A stretch of DNA of 64,000 nucleotides from Microbacterium sp. T32 (GCF_001619615.1 NZ_LQQP01000016.1:186001-250000), one strand, 5' to 3'; shown: positions 1 through 8,834, counted from the first letter of the stretch. Made by a program: numbers and translations. The notes: a model not told the origin generated them from the letters alone.

Positions 1-189
1 GACCTCGTCGTCATCACGAAGGTCGACGATGCGCCGCAGGCCGAGGCCGTCGAGCGTGCGCAGACCGGCGTCGTCGACCCGCACGAGGTTGCCGGAGCGG
101 TAGAGCACCCCCGAGCGCGTGCGCCCCGCGCCGGCGGGAAGTCCGCCGACGTCGCGGAAGTTCAGCGCACCCGAGACGAGCGACGTCAC
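1..189 (-). CDS. Tyrosine-protein phosphatase, N-terminal part (cut by window edge)
   Basis: Only the first 63 codons are present, read leftward from a GTG at 187-189 off the left edge. The segment contains NFRDVGG near residue 10, then a YRSGNL stretch and a VDLRDDDE stretch; this order is typical of the bacterial atypical tyrosine/serine phosphatase family (Y_phosphatase3), which dephosphorylates proteins or phosphoinositides. The catalytic HCxxGKDR loop would lie outside the window and cannot be checked. The GTG overlaps the TGA of the upstream AhpD-like gene (GTGA), so the two are probably translationally coupled. The family call rests on the N-terminal motif only. Confidence 0.75.
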   Translation of the reverse strand, partial: MTSLVSGALNFRDVGGLPAGAGRTRSGVLYRSGNLVRVDDAGLRTLDGLGLRRIVDLRDDDEV

Positions 190-701
190 GCGGTCCCCCC
201 GTGTTCGTGCGCCACCGGCGACGGCGCGGCACCGGCGCCCGCGCGCGGCGGTACCGGGTACCGCCCCGCGATCGCGACCCGGTTGAAGGCGTTGATGGCG
301 ACGAGGATCCAGCTGAGCGCCACGTACTCGGCTTCGCTCAGGATGCCGCCCGCCCGGTCGTACACCTCGTCGGGGATGCCGTCCTCGTGGATGAACGTGA
401 ACGACTCGGTGAGCTCGAGCGCCGCGCGCTCCCGCTCGTCGAACACCCCCGACTCGCGCCAGGTCGCGATCTGCGCGATGGTGTCGGCATCCACCCCCGC
501 CGCGACCGCCCCGTCCACGTGGACGCGGACGCAGTAGGCGCAGCCGTTGAGCTGCGACGCGTGGATCTGCACGATCTCGCGGAGCCGCGCGTCGATGCCC
601 GCGGCGGCCGCGACACCCCCGACCGCCTTCGAGAACGACCGCAGCGCGGCGTACGCCTCGGGAGCCTTCTTCGACAGGTGCACGCGTCGTTCCTCGCTCA
701 T
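186..701 (-). CDS. AhpD-like carboxymuconolactone decarboxylase family protein
   Basis: 171 residues. It has the AhpD-fold signature: an ExxxLRE helix (REIVQIHAS), then CAYCVRVH near residues 56-63, holding the CxxC redox pair and the histidine of the proton-relay motif. Members act as alkylhydroperoxidases or general disulfide reductases in the cytoplasm; the substrate of this one cannot be told. The second half (AALELTESFTF, LSWILVAINAFNRV) matches the family helices. The ATG is preceded at six bases by a TAGGCT box, so the transcript is probably leaderless. Its stop overlaps the start of the downstream phosphatase gene, suggesting a two-gene operon. The last roughly 20 residues are Ala/Pro-rich and probably disordered. 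Confidence 0.85.
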   Translation of the reverse strand: MSEERRVHLSKKAPEAYAALRSFSKAVGGVAAAAGIDARLREIVQIHASQLNGCAYCVRVHVDGAVAAGVDADTIAQIATWRESGVFDERERAALELTESFTFIHEDGIPDEVYDRAGGILSEAEYVALSWILVAINAFNRVAIAGRYPVPPRAGAGAAPSPVAHEHGGTA

Positions 702-707
702 GCGGAC

Positions 708-713
708 AGCCTA
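708..713 (-). promoter_or_regulatory. -10 box TAGGCT, probable leaderless promoter of the AhpD-like gene
   Basis: TAGGCT on the minus strand ends six bases before the ATG at 701. That spacing would put the transcription start on or next to the A of the start codon. No clear -35 is visible. Confidence 0.55.
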
Positions 714-824
714 GGGCGGTCCTCGGACGCCGGGCGGGGCGGCATCCGAATCCCGGAGGGTCCCGTGTGTCCGTCGGAGTCCGCCCGCTGGCGACCGGCG
801 GAACCGGGTGGAAGGCTGGGCGGC

Positions 825-1742
825 ATGCCCGAGACCGACGAGTTCTCCTTCCTCCCCGCCCAGGCCGCCGGCGCCGGCGTCGATGTGCCGCGCGTCGCCC
901 GGGTGAGCCTCACGCTGCCGGACGGACGCACCCTCAGCGGGCTGCGCTGGGGCGACGCCCCGCCGGTCGCGACGTTCCTCCACGGCGCGGGACTCAACGC
1001 GCACACGTGGGACACGACGCTGCTCCACCTGGGCGTGCCGGCCCTCGCGCTCGACCTCGCGGGGCACGGCGACTCGTCGTGGCGCGAGGATGCCGCCTAT
1101 GTCGGCCGGGTGCTCGCGCCCGATATCGCTGCCGCGCTCGAAGCCTGGACGGACCGTCCGCAGGTCGTCGTGGGGCAGTCGCTGGGCGGCCTCACGGCCG
1201 CGGCCCTGGCGGCATCCCGTCCGGATCTCGTCGCCCAGGTCGTGATCGTCGACATCACGCCCGGCATCGATCCCAGCGGCGGCCCGGCCCAGCTGCGCGC
1301 CTTCTTCGCCGGCCCCACCGACTGGGCCACGCGCGAGGAACTCGTCGAGAAGGCACTCTCGTTCGGTCTCGGCGGCGCGCGCGAGGCCGCCGAACGCGGC
1401 GTCTTCCTGAACACCCGCGTGCGCCCGGACGGGCGTGTGGAGTGGAAGCACCACTTCGCCCACCTGGCCGCGGCGGCCGCGGCGAGCGGCGCCGACCTCG
1501 GAACCCCGGATGCCGTGCGGGCGGTGCTCGCGTCGACCGGCTGGGACGACATCGAGGCGGTCCGCGCCCCGATCCTCTTCGTCCGCGGCGAGCGCGGCTT
1601 CGTCACGGCGGAGGACGCCGATGAACTCGTCCGGCGGGCGCAGGCTGCGGAAGTCCGGACGGTGGCGACCGGACACAACGTCCAGGAGGAGGACCCCACA
1701 GGCCTCGCGGCGCTCGTGCTCGAACGGCTCGAGCGCGCCTGA
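825..1742 (+). CDS. Alpha/beta-fold hydrolase
   Basis: 305 residues from the ATG at 825, chosen because the reading frame upstream has non-coding character and overlaps the divergent gene. An oxyanion-hole HGAGLNAHTWD stretch near residue 47 is followed by VGQSLGG with the nucleophile serine near residue 117, VVIVDITPG after it, and a C-terminal catalytic His in ATGHNVQEE. This is a soluble esterase/lipase or related hydrolase; the sequence does not fix the substrate. A degenerate AAGGCT box lies seven bases before the ATG, weaker than the leaderless promoters elsewhere in this window. No signal peptide is seen. The gene stands alone ahead of the ABC importer operon, which has its own promoter. 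Confidence 0.85.
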   Translation: MPETDEFSFLPAQAAGAGVDVPRVARVSLTLPDGRTLSGLRWGDAPPVATFLHGAGLNAHTWDTTLLHLGVPALALDLAGHGDSSWREDAAYVGRVLAPDIAAALEAWTDRPQVVVGQSLGGLTAAALAASRPDLVAQVVIVDITPGIDPSGGPAQLRAFFAGPTDWATREELVEKALSFGLGGAREAAERGVFLNTRVRPDGRVEWKHHFAHLAAAAAASGADLGTPDAVRAVLASTGWDDIEAVRAPILFVRGERGFVTAEDADELVRRAQAAEVRTVATGHNVQEEDPTGLAALVLERLERA

Positions 1743-1790
1743 GAGCGCGTCGCGAAAGGTCACACGGGCGCCCGGAGCAACGGGTGAAAG

Positions 1791-1796
1791 TAGGCT
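1791..1796 (+). promoter_or_regulatory. -10 box TAGGCT for the peptide ABC importer operon
   Basis: TAGGCT lies about 68 bases before the substrate-binding protein start. Unlike many genes here, this one has a leader of roughly 60 bases and a Shine-Dalgarno (GAAAGGA, 1849-1855). No good -35 element is visible. Confidence 0.45.
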
Positions 1797-1864
1797 GGAT
1801 CCACCCCACCCCACGGCTCCACAGCACTCGGATGCCGTGGGTCTTGCGAAAGGACACTCCCGCA

Positions 1865-3376
1865 ATGCTGCGCCGTACCGCTCTCGCCACGAGCGCGCTC
1901 CTGATCGGAGCACTCCTGCTGACGTCCTGCACCGGGACCACGTCCCAGCCCACGGCGACGGGCGTCCCCGACCCGAACGCCACCCTTACCGTCCGGTTGT
2001 CGCTGGAACCGTCGAACCTCGACATCCGCCACACCAGCGGCGCCGCGCTCGACCAGGCGCTCGTCGACAACGTCTACCAGGGCCTCGTGACCCGCAACGG
2101 CGACGACGGCAACGCCATCGTCCCCGAGCTCGCGACGGACTGGAAGGTGTCCTCCGACGGCCTCACCTACACCTTCACCCTGCGTCCGGGCGTGACCTTC
2201 CACGACGGCAGCGCGCTGACCGCCGATGACGTCGTCACGTCGCTCCAGACCGCGAAGGACGACGCGTCGGTCCAGAGCAGCGGCGACCTCGCCGGTGTCG
2301 CCTCCATCACGTCGACCGATCCGACGACGGTCGTCATCACGCTCGCGCAGCCCGACATCAACTTCCTCTTCGCGCTCACCGGCCGGGCCGGGCTGATCTT
2401 CAAGAGCAACGACACCACCAACTTCGAGACCTCGACGAACGGCACCGGGCCCTTCTCGGTCTCGTCGTGGAACACCGGTCAGAGCCTGACGCTCACCCGC
2501 AACGACGCCTACTGGGGCGAGAAGGCGGGCGTCGCCGAGGTCGTGCTCGACTACATCCCCGACCAGAGCGCCGCCATCAACGCGGCCGTCAGCGGCGACG
2601 TCGACGCGGCCCTCGAGATCGACCCCGAACTGAAGAGCCAGCTCGACGGAGCGGCAGGCTTCCACATCGAGTCGGGCCTCACCACCGACAAGGGCACGCT
2701 CGCCTTCAACAATGCGCGCGCACCCCTCAACGACCAGCGCGTGCGCGAAGCGCTGCGCCTCTCGATCGACCACCAGGCGCTCATCGACACGCTCGGCTCC
2801 GGCCAGACGCTGTACGGCCCGATCCCGCCGCTCGACCCGGGCTACGAGGACCTCTCCGGCAGCATCTCGTACAACCCCGACCGGGCCCGTCAACTCCTCG
2901 CCGAAGCCGGCGCCTCGAACCTCTCGCTGACGCTGACGATCCCGAGCGTCTACCCGGGCACGATCGCGACGTTTTTGGTGTCGTCGTTCGCGGACGTCGG
3001 CGTCAAGCTCGAGGTGAAGTCGGTCGACTTCCCCACGTGGCTCAAGGACGTCTACACCAACCACGACTACGACCTGAGCTTCGTGCGCCACGTCGAGGCC
3101 CGCGACTTCGGCAACTTCGCCAACCCGTCGTACTACTTCGGCTACGACAACCCGAAGGTGCAGAGTCTGTACGCGCAGGCCCTCGCCACCACCGACGAAC
3201 AGCAGTCGTCCGACTACCTGGCGGAGGCCGCGCGCATCGTGTCCGACGAGGATGCCGCGGACTGGCTGTTCCTCTCGGCCCCGCTGACCGCGGTGGCCGA
3301 CAACGTCGCGAACTTCCCGAAGAACTCCCTCAACGTGCGTCTGCCGCTGGCGGGTGTGACGGTCTCGTCGGAGTGA
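1865..3376 (+). CDS. Peptide/nickel-type ABC transporter, substrate-binding lipoprotein (SBP_bac_5)
   Basis: 503 residues from the ATG at 1865, supported by GAAAGGA nine bases upstream and by the signal peptide it creates: MLRRTA, a hydrophobic run, then lipobox LLTSC with the lipidated Cys at residue 22. The mature protein carries the DppA/OppA-family signature (TYTFTLRPGVTFHDG, LTADDVVTSL; later NGTGPFSVSSW and NDAYWGEKAGV). It would capture a peptide, nickel chelate or similar ligand at the outer membrane face and deliver it to the two permeases downstream. First gene of a five-gene operon; its stop overlaps the next start (GTGA). The ligand cannot be predicted from sequence. Confidence 0.93.
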   Translation: MLRRTALATSALLIGALLLTSCTGTTSQPTATGVPDPNATLTVRLSLEPSNLDIRHTSGAALDQALVDNVYQGLVTRNGDDGNAIVPELATDWKVSSDGLTYTFTLRPGVTFHDGSALTADDVVTSLQTAKDDASVQSSGDLAGVASITSTDPTTVVITLAQPDINFLFALTGRAGLIFKSNDTTNFETSTNGTGPFSVSSWNTGQSLTLTRNDAYWGEKAGVAEVVLDYIPDQSAAINAAVSGDVDAALEIDPELKSQLDGAAGFHIESGLTTDKGTLAFNNARAPLNDQRVREALRLSIDHQALIDTLGSGQTLYGPIPPLDPGYEDLSGSISYNPDRARQLLAEAGASNLSLTLTIPSVYPGTIATFLVSSFADVGVKLEVKSVDFPTWLKDVYTNHDYDLSFVRHVEARDFGNFANPSYYFGYDNPKVQSLYAQALATTDEQQSSDYLAEAARIVSDEDAADWLFLSAPLTAVADNVANFPKNSLNVRLPLAGVTVSSE

Positions 3377-4323
3377 CCCGTTACGCGCTGACACGGCTGG
3401 GCCTGCTCGTTCTGGGCCTGGCCGTGTCGAGCGTGCTGATCTTCCTGTCGCTGCGGGTCCTGCCCGGCGATGTCGCGCTGCTCCTCGGCGGGACGCAGGC
3501 GACGCCCGAGCAGATCGCCGCGCTGCGCGAGAACCTCGGGCTCACGCTGCCGCTCTGGCAGCAGTACGGCGACTGGATCGGCGGGGTGCTGCGCGGAGAC
3601 CTGGGCACGTCGCTGATCACGGGCGTCTCGGTGGGTTCTGAACTCGCCGACAAGGCGCAGGTCACCGTCCCGCTGGCCGCGATGTCGCTCACGGTGGCCC
3701 TCGTGGTGGGTCTCCCCTTCGGCGTGCTGTCGGCGCTGCGCCGCGGTCGCGCGGACGGCACCGCGCTCAGCGTCGGGGCGCAGGCGCTGGCCGCGGTCCC
3801 GGTGGTCTGGGCCGGCATGATGCTCGTGGTCGTCTTCGCCGTGTGGCTCGGGTGGCTGCCGCCGCAGGGCTTCCCGCGCTCGGGGTGGCACGATCCGGCG
3901 GCGGCGTTCCGCGCGCTCGTCCTCCCGGCCGTCACGATCGGCGTGGTCGAGGGCGCGATGCTGCTGCGATTCGTCCGCAGCGCGACGCTGCAGGCGATGG
4001 GTCAGGACTACGTCCGCACCGCGGCCGCGAAGGGACTCACGCGCACGCGCGCCCTGCTGTCGCACGGCCTCCCCAACGTCGGTCTGTCCGTCGTGACCGT
4101 CCTCGGCCTGCAGATCGCGGGCATCATCGTGGGCGCGGTCGTGATCGAGCAGCTGTTCACGCTCCCCGGGATCGGGCGGATGCTCGTGGCCGACGTCGCG
4201 GCTCGGGATCTCCCGAAGGTCCAGGGCGAACTGCTCGCCCTCACCGGCTTCGTCCTCGTGGTGGGTTTCCTGGTCGACCTCGTGCACCGTCTACTCGACC
4301 CCCGTCAGCGGGAGGCCGCATGA
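3373..4323 (+). CDS. Peptide/nickel-type ABC transporter permease, DppB class
   Basis: 316 residues from a GTG that overlaps the previous stop (GTGA). It begins with the DppB-class N-terminal helix (ALTRLGLLVLGLAVSS) and the RVLPGD motif, followed by about six membrane segments. The EAA loop that contacts the ATPases is present near residue 215 (QDYVRTAAAKGLTRTR). The C-terminal IEQLFTLPGIG segment is characteristic of the class. It pairs with the next gene to form the transmembrane channel. Membrane protein, no signal cleavage expected. Confidence 0.93.
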   Translation: MTRYALTRLGLLVLGLAVSSVLIFLSLRVLPGDVALLLGGTQATPEQIAALRENLGLTLPLWQQYGDWIGGVLRGDLGTSLITGVSVGSELADKAQVTVPLAAMSLTVALVVGLPFGVLSALRRGRADGTALSVGAQALAAVPVVWAGMMLVVVFAVWLGWLPPQGFPRSGWHDPAAAFRALVLPAVTIGVVEGAMLLRFVRSATLQAMGQDYVRTAAAKGLTRTRALLSHGLPNVGLSVVTVLGLQIAGIIVGAVVIEQLFTLPGIGRMLVADVAARDLPKVQGELLALTGFVLVVGFLVDLVHRLLDPRQREAA

Positions 4324-5189
4324 AGACGCTGCGTCGGCTGTGGGGCATCGGCACGGGACGGTTCGGCATCCTGGTCGTCGCCGTCATCCTGCTCACCGCG
4401 ATCGTGTCGCTCGTGTGGACCCCGTTCGATCCCGGGACCGTCGACGCGCGCGCCCGCTGGACCGATCCGTCCTGGCCGCACGTCCTCGGGACTGACGGCA
4501 GCGGACGCGACCTCCTGAGCCTGCTCATGGCGGGTGCCCGCACGACCGTGGTGGTCGCGGTGGGCGCCGGGGTCGTGGCATCCCTCCTCGGTCTCGCTCT
4601 CGCAGCCCTCGGCGCTCTCACGGCGCGGTGGGTGCGGGAGAGCGTGGCCGTGCTCGTCGACATCCTCGTCGCGTTCCCCGTGCTGATCATCGCGATGATG
4701 ATCACCGCCGTCTGGGGCGGATCGCTCGCGGTGGTGATCTGGTCGGTGGGCATCGGGTTCGGCGTGAACATCGCGCGCGTGACGCGGCCGGAGCTGCGCC
4801 GTGTACTGCAGAGCGACTTCGTGCTGGCCGGGCGCGCGAGCGGGCTCAGCCCCGCGCAGAACCTCGTCCGGCATCTGCTCCCGAACGTCGCGCCGGTGTT
4901 CATCGTGCAGTTGTCGTGGGGCATGGCCGTCGCGGTGCTCGCGGAGGCCGGCCTGTCCTACCTCGGCTTCGGCGCGCCGATCACCCAACCGTCGTGGGGC
5001 GTGCTGCTGAGCGACCTCCAGTCCTACATCTCGGTCCACCCACTGACGGTGGTCTGGCCCGGCCTCGCGATCACCTTCACGGTGCTCGGCCTGAACCTGC
5101 TCGGCGACGCGCTGCGCGAGGCCGCCGATCCGACCCTCTCCGACCGGACGCCGCAGGCCCGGACCCACGTCCCGGGGGTGGTCGCGTGA
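4320..5189 (+). CDS. Peptide/nickel-type ABC transporter permease, DppC class
   Basis: 289 residues from an ATG overlapping the previous stop (ATGA). The DppC-class motif DPSWPHVLGTDGSGRDLLS lies near residues 48-66, followed by five hydrophobic segments. The EAA loop is near residue 165 (SDFVLAGRASGLSPAQN), and AGLSYLGFGAPITQPSWG follows near residue 205. It completes the heterodimeric channel with the DppB-like protein. Coupled by GTGA overlap to the first ATPase. Confidence 0.93.
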   Translation: MKTLRRLWGIGTGRFGILVVAVILLTAIVSLVWTPFDPGTVDARARWTDPSWPHVLGTDGSGRDLLSLLMAGARTTVVVAVGAGVVASLLGLALAALGALTARWVRESVAVLVDILVAFPVLIIAMMITAVWGGSLAVVIWSVGIGFGVNIARVTRPELRRVLQSDFVLAGRASGLSPAQNLVRHLLPNVAPVFIVQLSWGMAVAVLAEAGLSYLGFGAPITQPSWGVLLSDLQSYISVHPLTVVWPGLAITFTVLGLNLLGDALREAADPTLSDRTPQARTHVPGVVA

Positions 5190-5992
5190 GCCTCGAGGTG
5201 GCGGACCTGCACATCGAGATCGGGGGTCGTGCGGTCGTCGACGGCGTGAGTTTCACCGTCCCGGACGGCGCCCGGGTCGGACTCATCGGCGAATCTGGGT
5301 CCGGCAAGTCCCTGACGGCCCTCGCGGTGCTGGGCCTGCTCCCGGATGCCGCGACCGCCACGGGAAGCGTCCGCTGGAACGGCCGCGAGATCCTCGGGCT
5401 CCCCGACCGCGAGCTCGCGCGGCTGCGCGGCGACGACATCGGCATCGTCTTCCAGGAGCCGCGCACGGCCCTGAACCCCATCCGCACCGTCGGGCGTCAG
5501 ATCGGCGAGTCGATCCGGATCCACGAGGGTCTCTCGCGGCGCGAGGCGCTCCGCCGCGCCGTCGCGGAGGCCGAACGCGTCGCGCTCCCCGACCCCGCGC
5601 GGATCGTGGCGCGCTACCCGCACCAGCTCTCCGGCGGCCAGCGCCAGCGCGTGGCGATCGCGATGGCCCTCGCGTGCCGTCCCCGGCTGCTCATCGCCGA
5701 CGAGCCGACCACCGCGCTCGACGTGACGATCCAGGCCGGCATCCTGTCGCTCCTGCGTTCTCTGGTTCAGGATGCCGGGATGTCGCTGGTCTTCATCACG
5801 CACGACCTCGCGGTCCTCGCGCAGGTCGCGACCCACGCCGTCGTGCTCGAGCACGGGCGCGTCGTCGAGGAGGGCGCGGTGGCGGAGCTGCTGCGCTCCC
5901 CCGCGTCGCCGGTCACGCGCGCGCTCCTGCGGGATGCGACCGCGACGCTGTGGCATCCGGAGATCCGACGCGACGAGGAGGGCGCACCGTGA
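5186..5992 (+). CDS. Peptide ABC transporter ATP-binding protein, DppD class
   Basis: 268 residues from a GTG overlapping the upstream stop. Walker A GESGSGKS lies near residue 36, the Q-loop [11 protein letters not shown] near residue 90, the ABC signature [15 protein letters not shown] near 150, Walker [13 protein letters not shown] near 170 and the H-loop FITHDLAVL near 203. It hydrolyses ATP to power import, with the DppF-like subunit as partner. It is shorter than typical DppD (about 320-330) and lacks the usual C-terminal oligopeptide-binding extension with Cys-rich segment; it stops soon after the core domain. Confidence 0.92.
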   Translation: MSLEVADLHIEIGGRAVVDGVSFTVPDGARVGLIGESGSGKSLTALAVLGLLPDAATATGSVRWNGREILGLPDRELARLRGDDIGIVFQEPRTALNPIRTVGRQIGESIRIHEGLSRREALRRAVAEAERVALPDPARIVARYPHQLSGGQRQRVAIAMALACRPRLLIADEPTTALDVTIQAGILSLLRSLVQDAGMSLVFITHDLAVLAQVATHAVVLEHGRVVEEGAVAELLRSPASPVTRALLRDATATLWHPEIRRDEEGAP

Positions 5993-6780
5993 GCGACGTG
6001 ATCGTGCACGCCCGGGGCCTGTCCCGGACGTATCTGACCCCCCGCACGCGCGGATTCGGCCGCGCCGAACGCACCGCCGGCCTGCAGGATGTGGATCTCT
6101 CGGTCCGCGCAGGCTCGGCGGTCGGGATCATCGGCGAATCAGGGTCGGGCAAGTCCACCCTCGTGCGCCTGCTGCTCGGGCTGGACATCCCCACGGGGGG
6201 CACCGTCGAGGTGGAGGGACGCCCCGTCGACGCCCGCGGCTCGGCGCGGTCGCTGCACTGGCTGCGGCGGAGCACCGGGATCGTGTTCCAGGACCCGTAC
6301 GCCTCGCTCGACCCGCGCATGAGCGTCGGCCGCATCGTCGGGGAGCCGCTGTGGGCGCTCGGCATCGAGGGTGACCGACGGGCCCGCGTGCGCGAGGTGC
6401 TGGAGCAGGTCGGTCTGGACCGGGATGCCGCGGACCGTTTCCCGCATCAGTTCTCGGGCGGCCAGCGCCAGCGCATCGCCCTGGCCCGCGCGATCGTGCA
6501 CCGCCCGCGCATCCTCGTCGGCGACGAGCCGCTGTCAGCCCTCGACGTCACGGTGCGCGCGCAGATCCTGCGGCTCCTCGCCGACCTGCGCGCCGAGCAG
6601 CAGCTGACGCTCGTGCTCGTCTCGCACGACATCGGCGTCGTGCAGAACGTGTGCGACGAGGTCGTCGTGATGAAGGACGGCCGGATCGTCGAGCAGGGAC
6701 CGACCGAGAAGGTCCTCCTGCAGCCCCAGGCGGCCTACACGCGGCAGCTCCTCGCGTCGGTGCCCACGCTCCCCGCCTGA
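5989..6780 (+). CDS. Peptide ABC transporter ATP-binding protein, DppF class
   Basis: 263 residues from a GTG overlapping the upstream stop (GTGA). Walker [14 protein letters not shown] lies near residue 46, the Q-loop FQDPYASLDPRM near 100, the signature FSGGQRQRIALARA near 155, Walker B ILVGDEPLSALDV near 172 and the H-loop VSHDIGVVQ near 210. The N-terminal SRTYLTPRTRGFGRAER insertion is typical of DppF-type subunits, which act on the second half of the nucleotide-binding dimer. Last gene of the importer operon; no obvious terminator hairpin follows before the metalloprotease promoter. Confidence 0.92.
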   Translation: MSDVIVHARGLSRTYLTPRTRGFGRAERTAGLQDVDLSVRAGSAVGIIGESGSGKSTLVRLLLGLDIPTGGTVEVEGRPVDARGSARSLHWLRRSTGIVFQDPYASLDPRMSVGRIVGEPLWALGIEGDRRARVREVLEQVGLDRDAADRFPHQFSGGQRQRIALARAIVHRPRILVGDEPLSALDVTVRAQILRLLADLRAEQQLTLVLVSHDIGVVQNVCDEVVVMKDGRIVEQGPTEKVLLQPQAAYTRQLLASVPTLPA

Positions 6781-6831
6781 GGGCTCCGCACGAGTTCTCC
6801 ACAAGGGATGCCACGTGTCGGTGGCCCGCGT

Positions 6832-6837
6832 TAGCCT
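6832..6837 (+). promoter_or_regulatory. -10 box TAGCCT, probable leaderless promoter of the M4 protease gene
   Basis: TAGCCT ends six bases before the ATG at 6844. There is no Shine-Dalgarno in the six-base spacer, which fits leaderless initiation. Confidence 0.55.
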
Positions 6838-6843
6838 CGCCGC

Positions 6844-7905
6844 ATGACCCCCGGCATCGTTCCCCCCTTCCTCCTCGATCGGCTCGCGACGACCGACGAT
6901 CCGCGCCTCGCGCGGGCCGCGGCCGCGGCGCGGAAGACCCTCACCGTCCCGCGTCCCGCGCGCCCCGTCCGCACACGGCTGCGCCTGTCCATCGACGAGG
7001 GGGCGCTCGTTGCCGAGACCGTGCCCGCGCCCGATCGCGTGATCTCGGATGCCGCGAACACGGAGCGGCTGCCCGGACGACGCGTCCGCACCGAGGACGA
7101 TGGCCCCACCGGTGACCGATCGGTCGACGAGGCGTACGACGGACTCGGCGCGACGTTCGACTTCTTCTGGGACGCGTTCGCGCGCGACGGCATCGACGGC
7201 GCGGGCGGATCACTGCTGGCGACCGTGCACTTCGGCGACGACTACGACAACGCGTTCTGGAACGGCGAGCGCATGGTGTTCGGCGACGGCGACGGTGACG
7301 TGTTCACCGGCTTCACGCGGTCGCTCAGCGTGATAGCCCACGAGCTCGGACACGGCGTGACCGAGGCCGCCGGCGGCCTGGAGTACCAGGGGCAGTCGGG
7401 CGCGCTGAACGAGTCGCTCTCCGACGTGTTCGGCGCCCTCGCGGAACAGCACGCGCTCGGGCAGACCGCCGACGAAGCCACGTGGCTCATCGGGGCCGGT
7501 ATCTTCGCCGAGGACGTGCAGGGCACGGCCTTGCGCTCGATGTCCGCCCCCGGCACCGCGTACGACGACGACGACGTGCTCGGCAAGGACCCGCAGCCCG
7601 GGCACATGCGCGACTACGTCGAGACCTCCGACGACAACGGCGGCGTCCACATCAACTCCGGCATCCCCAATCGCGCGTTCTTCCTCGTGGCGAGCCGGCT
7701 CGGTGGCAACGCGTGGGAGCGGGCCGGGTCCATCTGGTACCGGACGCTGACCTCCGGGTCGCTGTCCCCCGCCACCGACTTCGCAGGCTTCGCGGCGGCC
7801 ACGCTCGCGACAGCGACCGCGGAGTACGGTGGAACCTCGGAGGAGGTCGACGCCGTCCGCGCCGCGTGGGCCGAGGTGGGCGTCACGAAGGATGCCAGAG
7901 CCTGA
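6844..7905 (+). CDS. Protealysin-like M4 (thermolysin family) metalloprotease
   Basis: 353 residues. The zinc site is complete: HELGHG with His166, Glu167 and His170, and the third ligand Glu190 in GALNESLSD, the thermolysin spacing. The catalytic His lies in NGGVHINSG. There is no signal peptide. Instead a short N-terminal segment carries IVPPFLLDRL, resembling the short PPL-type propeptide of protealysin-like enzymes, so this is probably a cytoplasmic or non-classically released protease, not a secreted thermolysin with a long propeptide. The next gene overlaps its 3' end and looks like an emfourin inhibitor, the known partner of this subgroup. A leaderless promoter fits the chosen ATG. Confidence 0.92.
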   Translation: MTPGIVPPFLLDRLATTDDPRLARAAAAARKTLTVPRPARPVRTRLRLSIDEGALVAETVPAPDRVISDAANTERLPGRRVRTEDDGPTGDRSVDEAYDGLGATFDFFWDAFARDGIDGAGGSLLATVHFGDDYDNAFWNGERMVFGDGDGDVFTGFTRSLSVIAHELGHGVTEAAGGLEYQGQSGALNESLSDVFGALAEQHALGQTADEATWLIGAGIFAEDVQGTALRSMSAPGTAYDDDDVLGKDPQPGHMRDYVETSDDNGGVHINSGIPNRAFFLVASRLGGNAWERAGSIWYRTLTSGSLSPATDFAGFAAATLATATAEYGGTSEEVDAVRAAWAEVGVTKDARA

Positions 7906-8215
7906 CACGAGCGACGACCGAATGGTCATCGTCGTCGTGCGCTCGGGCGGCATCGCCGGTCTGTCGAAGCAGTGGCGGACCGAACCCGCACCCGATCACC
8001 GACCGCACTGGCGGCGGCTCGTCGAGAGCTGCCCGTGGGACGCCGTCCCCGCGGCATCCCCGGGCGCCGACCGCTACCAGTGGCGCATCGAAGTCGACGA
8101 GGGCGACGCTGCGACACGCCGGGCGCAACTGAGCGACGGGCAGGTGGAGGGACCGTGGCGGGTGCTCGTCGACGAGGTCCGTCAGTCCGCGACGCCGAAA
8201 AGGGGCGGTCGCTGA
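7892..8215 (+). CDS. Emfourin-like inhibitor of the adjacent M4 protease
   Basis: 107 residues from the ATG at 7892, which lies inside the last codons of the protease gene (14-base overlap). An alternative ATG at 7922 gives 97 residues starting MVIVVVRSGG. The VVVRSGGIAGLSKQW stretch followed by a compact beta-rich protein with DRYQWRIEVDEGD and a PWRVLVDEV end matches my recollection of emfourin (M4in), the small protein inhibitor encoded next to protealysin in Serratia. It probably binds the protease active site in the cytoplasm. The protease-inhibitor overlap implies co-translation. The family assignment rests on the short N-terminal motif, size and context, so it is good but not certain. 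Confidence 0.75.
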   Translation: MPEPDTSDDRMVIVVVRSGGIAGLSKQWRTEPAPDHRPHWRRLVESCPWDAVPAASPGADRYQWRIEVDEGDAATRRAQLSDGQVEGPWRVLVDEVRQSATPKRGGR

Positions 8216-8222
8216 CCCGCCC

Positions 8223-8834
8223 TCAGCCGAACAGCTTCCGGCGCTTCTTCTTCGACGGGATGCTCTTCTGGAGGTAGACGACGCCCAGCCACCGGCCGAA
8301 CTTGAAGCCGACGCGTCCCATCCGGCCGACCTCGGTGAACCCGAGCTTCTCGTGCAGGGCGATCGACGCCTCCGCGCCCTTGTCGCTGATGGCCGCGACC
8401 ATCTCGCGGATCCCCTTCTCGGCGCACGCGTCGATCAGGGCTTCCAGCAGCGCGCGTCCGAGCCCCTTACCGGATGCCGCCTGGCCCAGGTAGATCGAGT
8501 TCTCGACCGTGTACCGGTACGCCGACTTCGACTGCCACGGCTGCACCAGCGCGTAGCCGAGGATCTGTCCGCTCGGCGCCTCGGCGACGAGGAACGGCAG
8601 GTCGATCTGCTTCAGCTTGTCGAACTTCTCGCGCCACCGGGCGATCGACCAGGGCTTCTCGTCGAACGTCACGACCGAGTTGCGGACGTAGTAGTTGTAG
8701 ATCTCGCGGATGTCGGGGATGTCGCCCTCGGTGGCCGGGCGGATCACGTACGAGAACGGTCGCTCCGGCTCCGGTGCACGACGTAGGTGCGCCGGCAGCC
8801 TCCGCCGACTCTTCTCGTACTCCTCTTCCAGCAC
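8223..8834 (-). CDS. GNAT N-acetyltransferase, phosphinothricin-acetyltransferase-like
   Basis: 203 residues if translation starts at the GTG at 8834, favoured because a TAGAGT box ends seven bases before it; a GTG three codons upstream (8843) overlaps that box. After a charged N-terminal tail, the GNAT fold begins at YVIRPATEGDIPDIREIYN. The family acetyl-CoA loop is recognisable as LGQAASGKGLGRALLEALI, followed by ALHEKLGFTEVGRMGRVGFKFGRW, the typical end of Pat/Bar-like enzymes that acetylate methionine sulfoximine, methionine sulfone or phosphinothricin. The C-terminus is very basic (KKKRRK). Real substrate unknown. Convergent with the inhibitor gene, only seven bases apart. Confidence 0.85.
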   Translation of the reverse strand: MLEEEYEKSRRRLPAHLRRAPEPERPFSYVIRPATEGDIPDIREIYNYYVRNSVVTFDEKPWSIARWREKFDKLKQIDLPFLVAEAPSGQILGYALVQPWQSKSAYRYTVENSIYLGQAASGKGLGRALLEALIDACAEKGIREMVAAISDKGAEASIALHEKLGFTEVGRMGRVGFKFGRWLGVVYLQKSIPSKKKRRKLFG

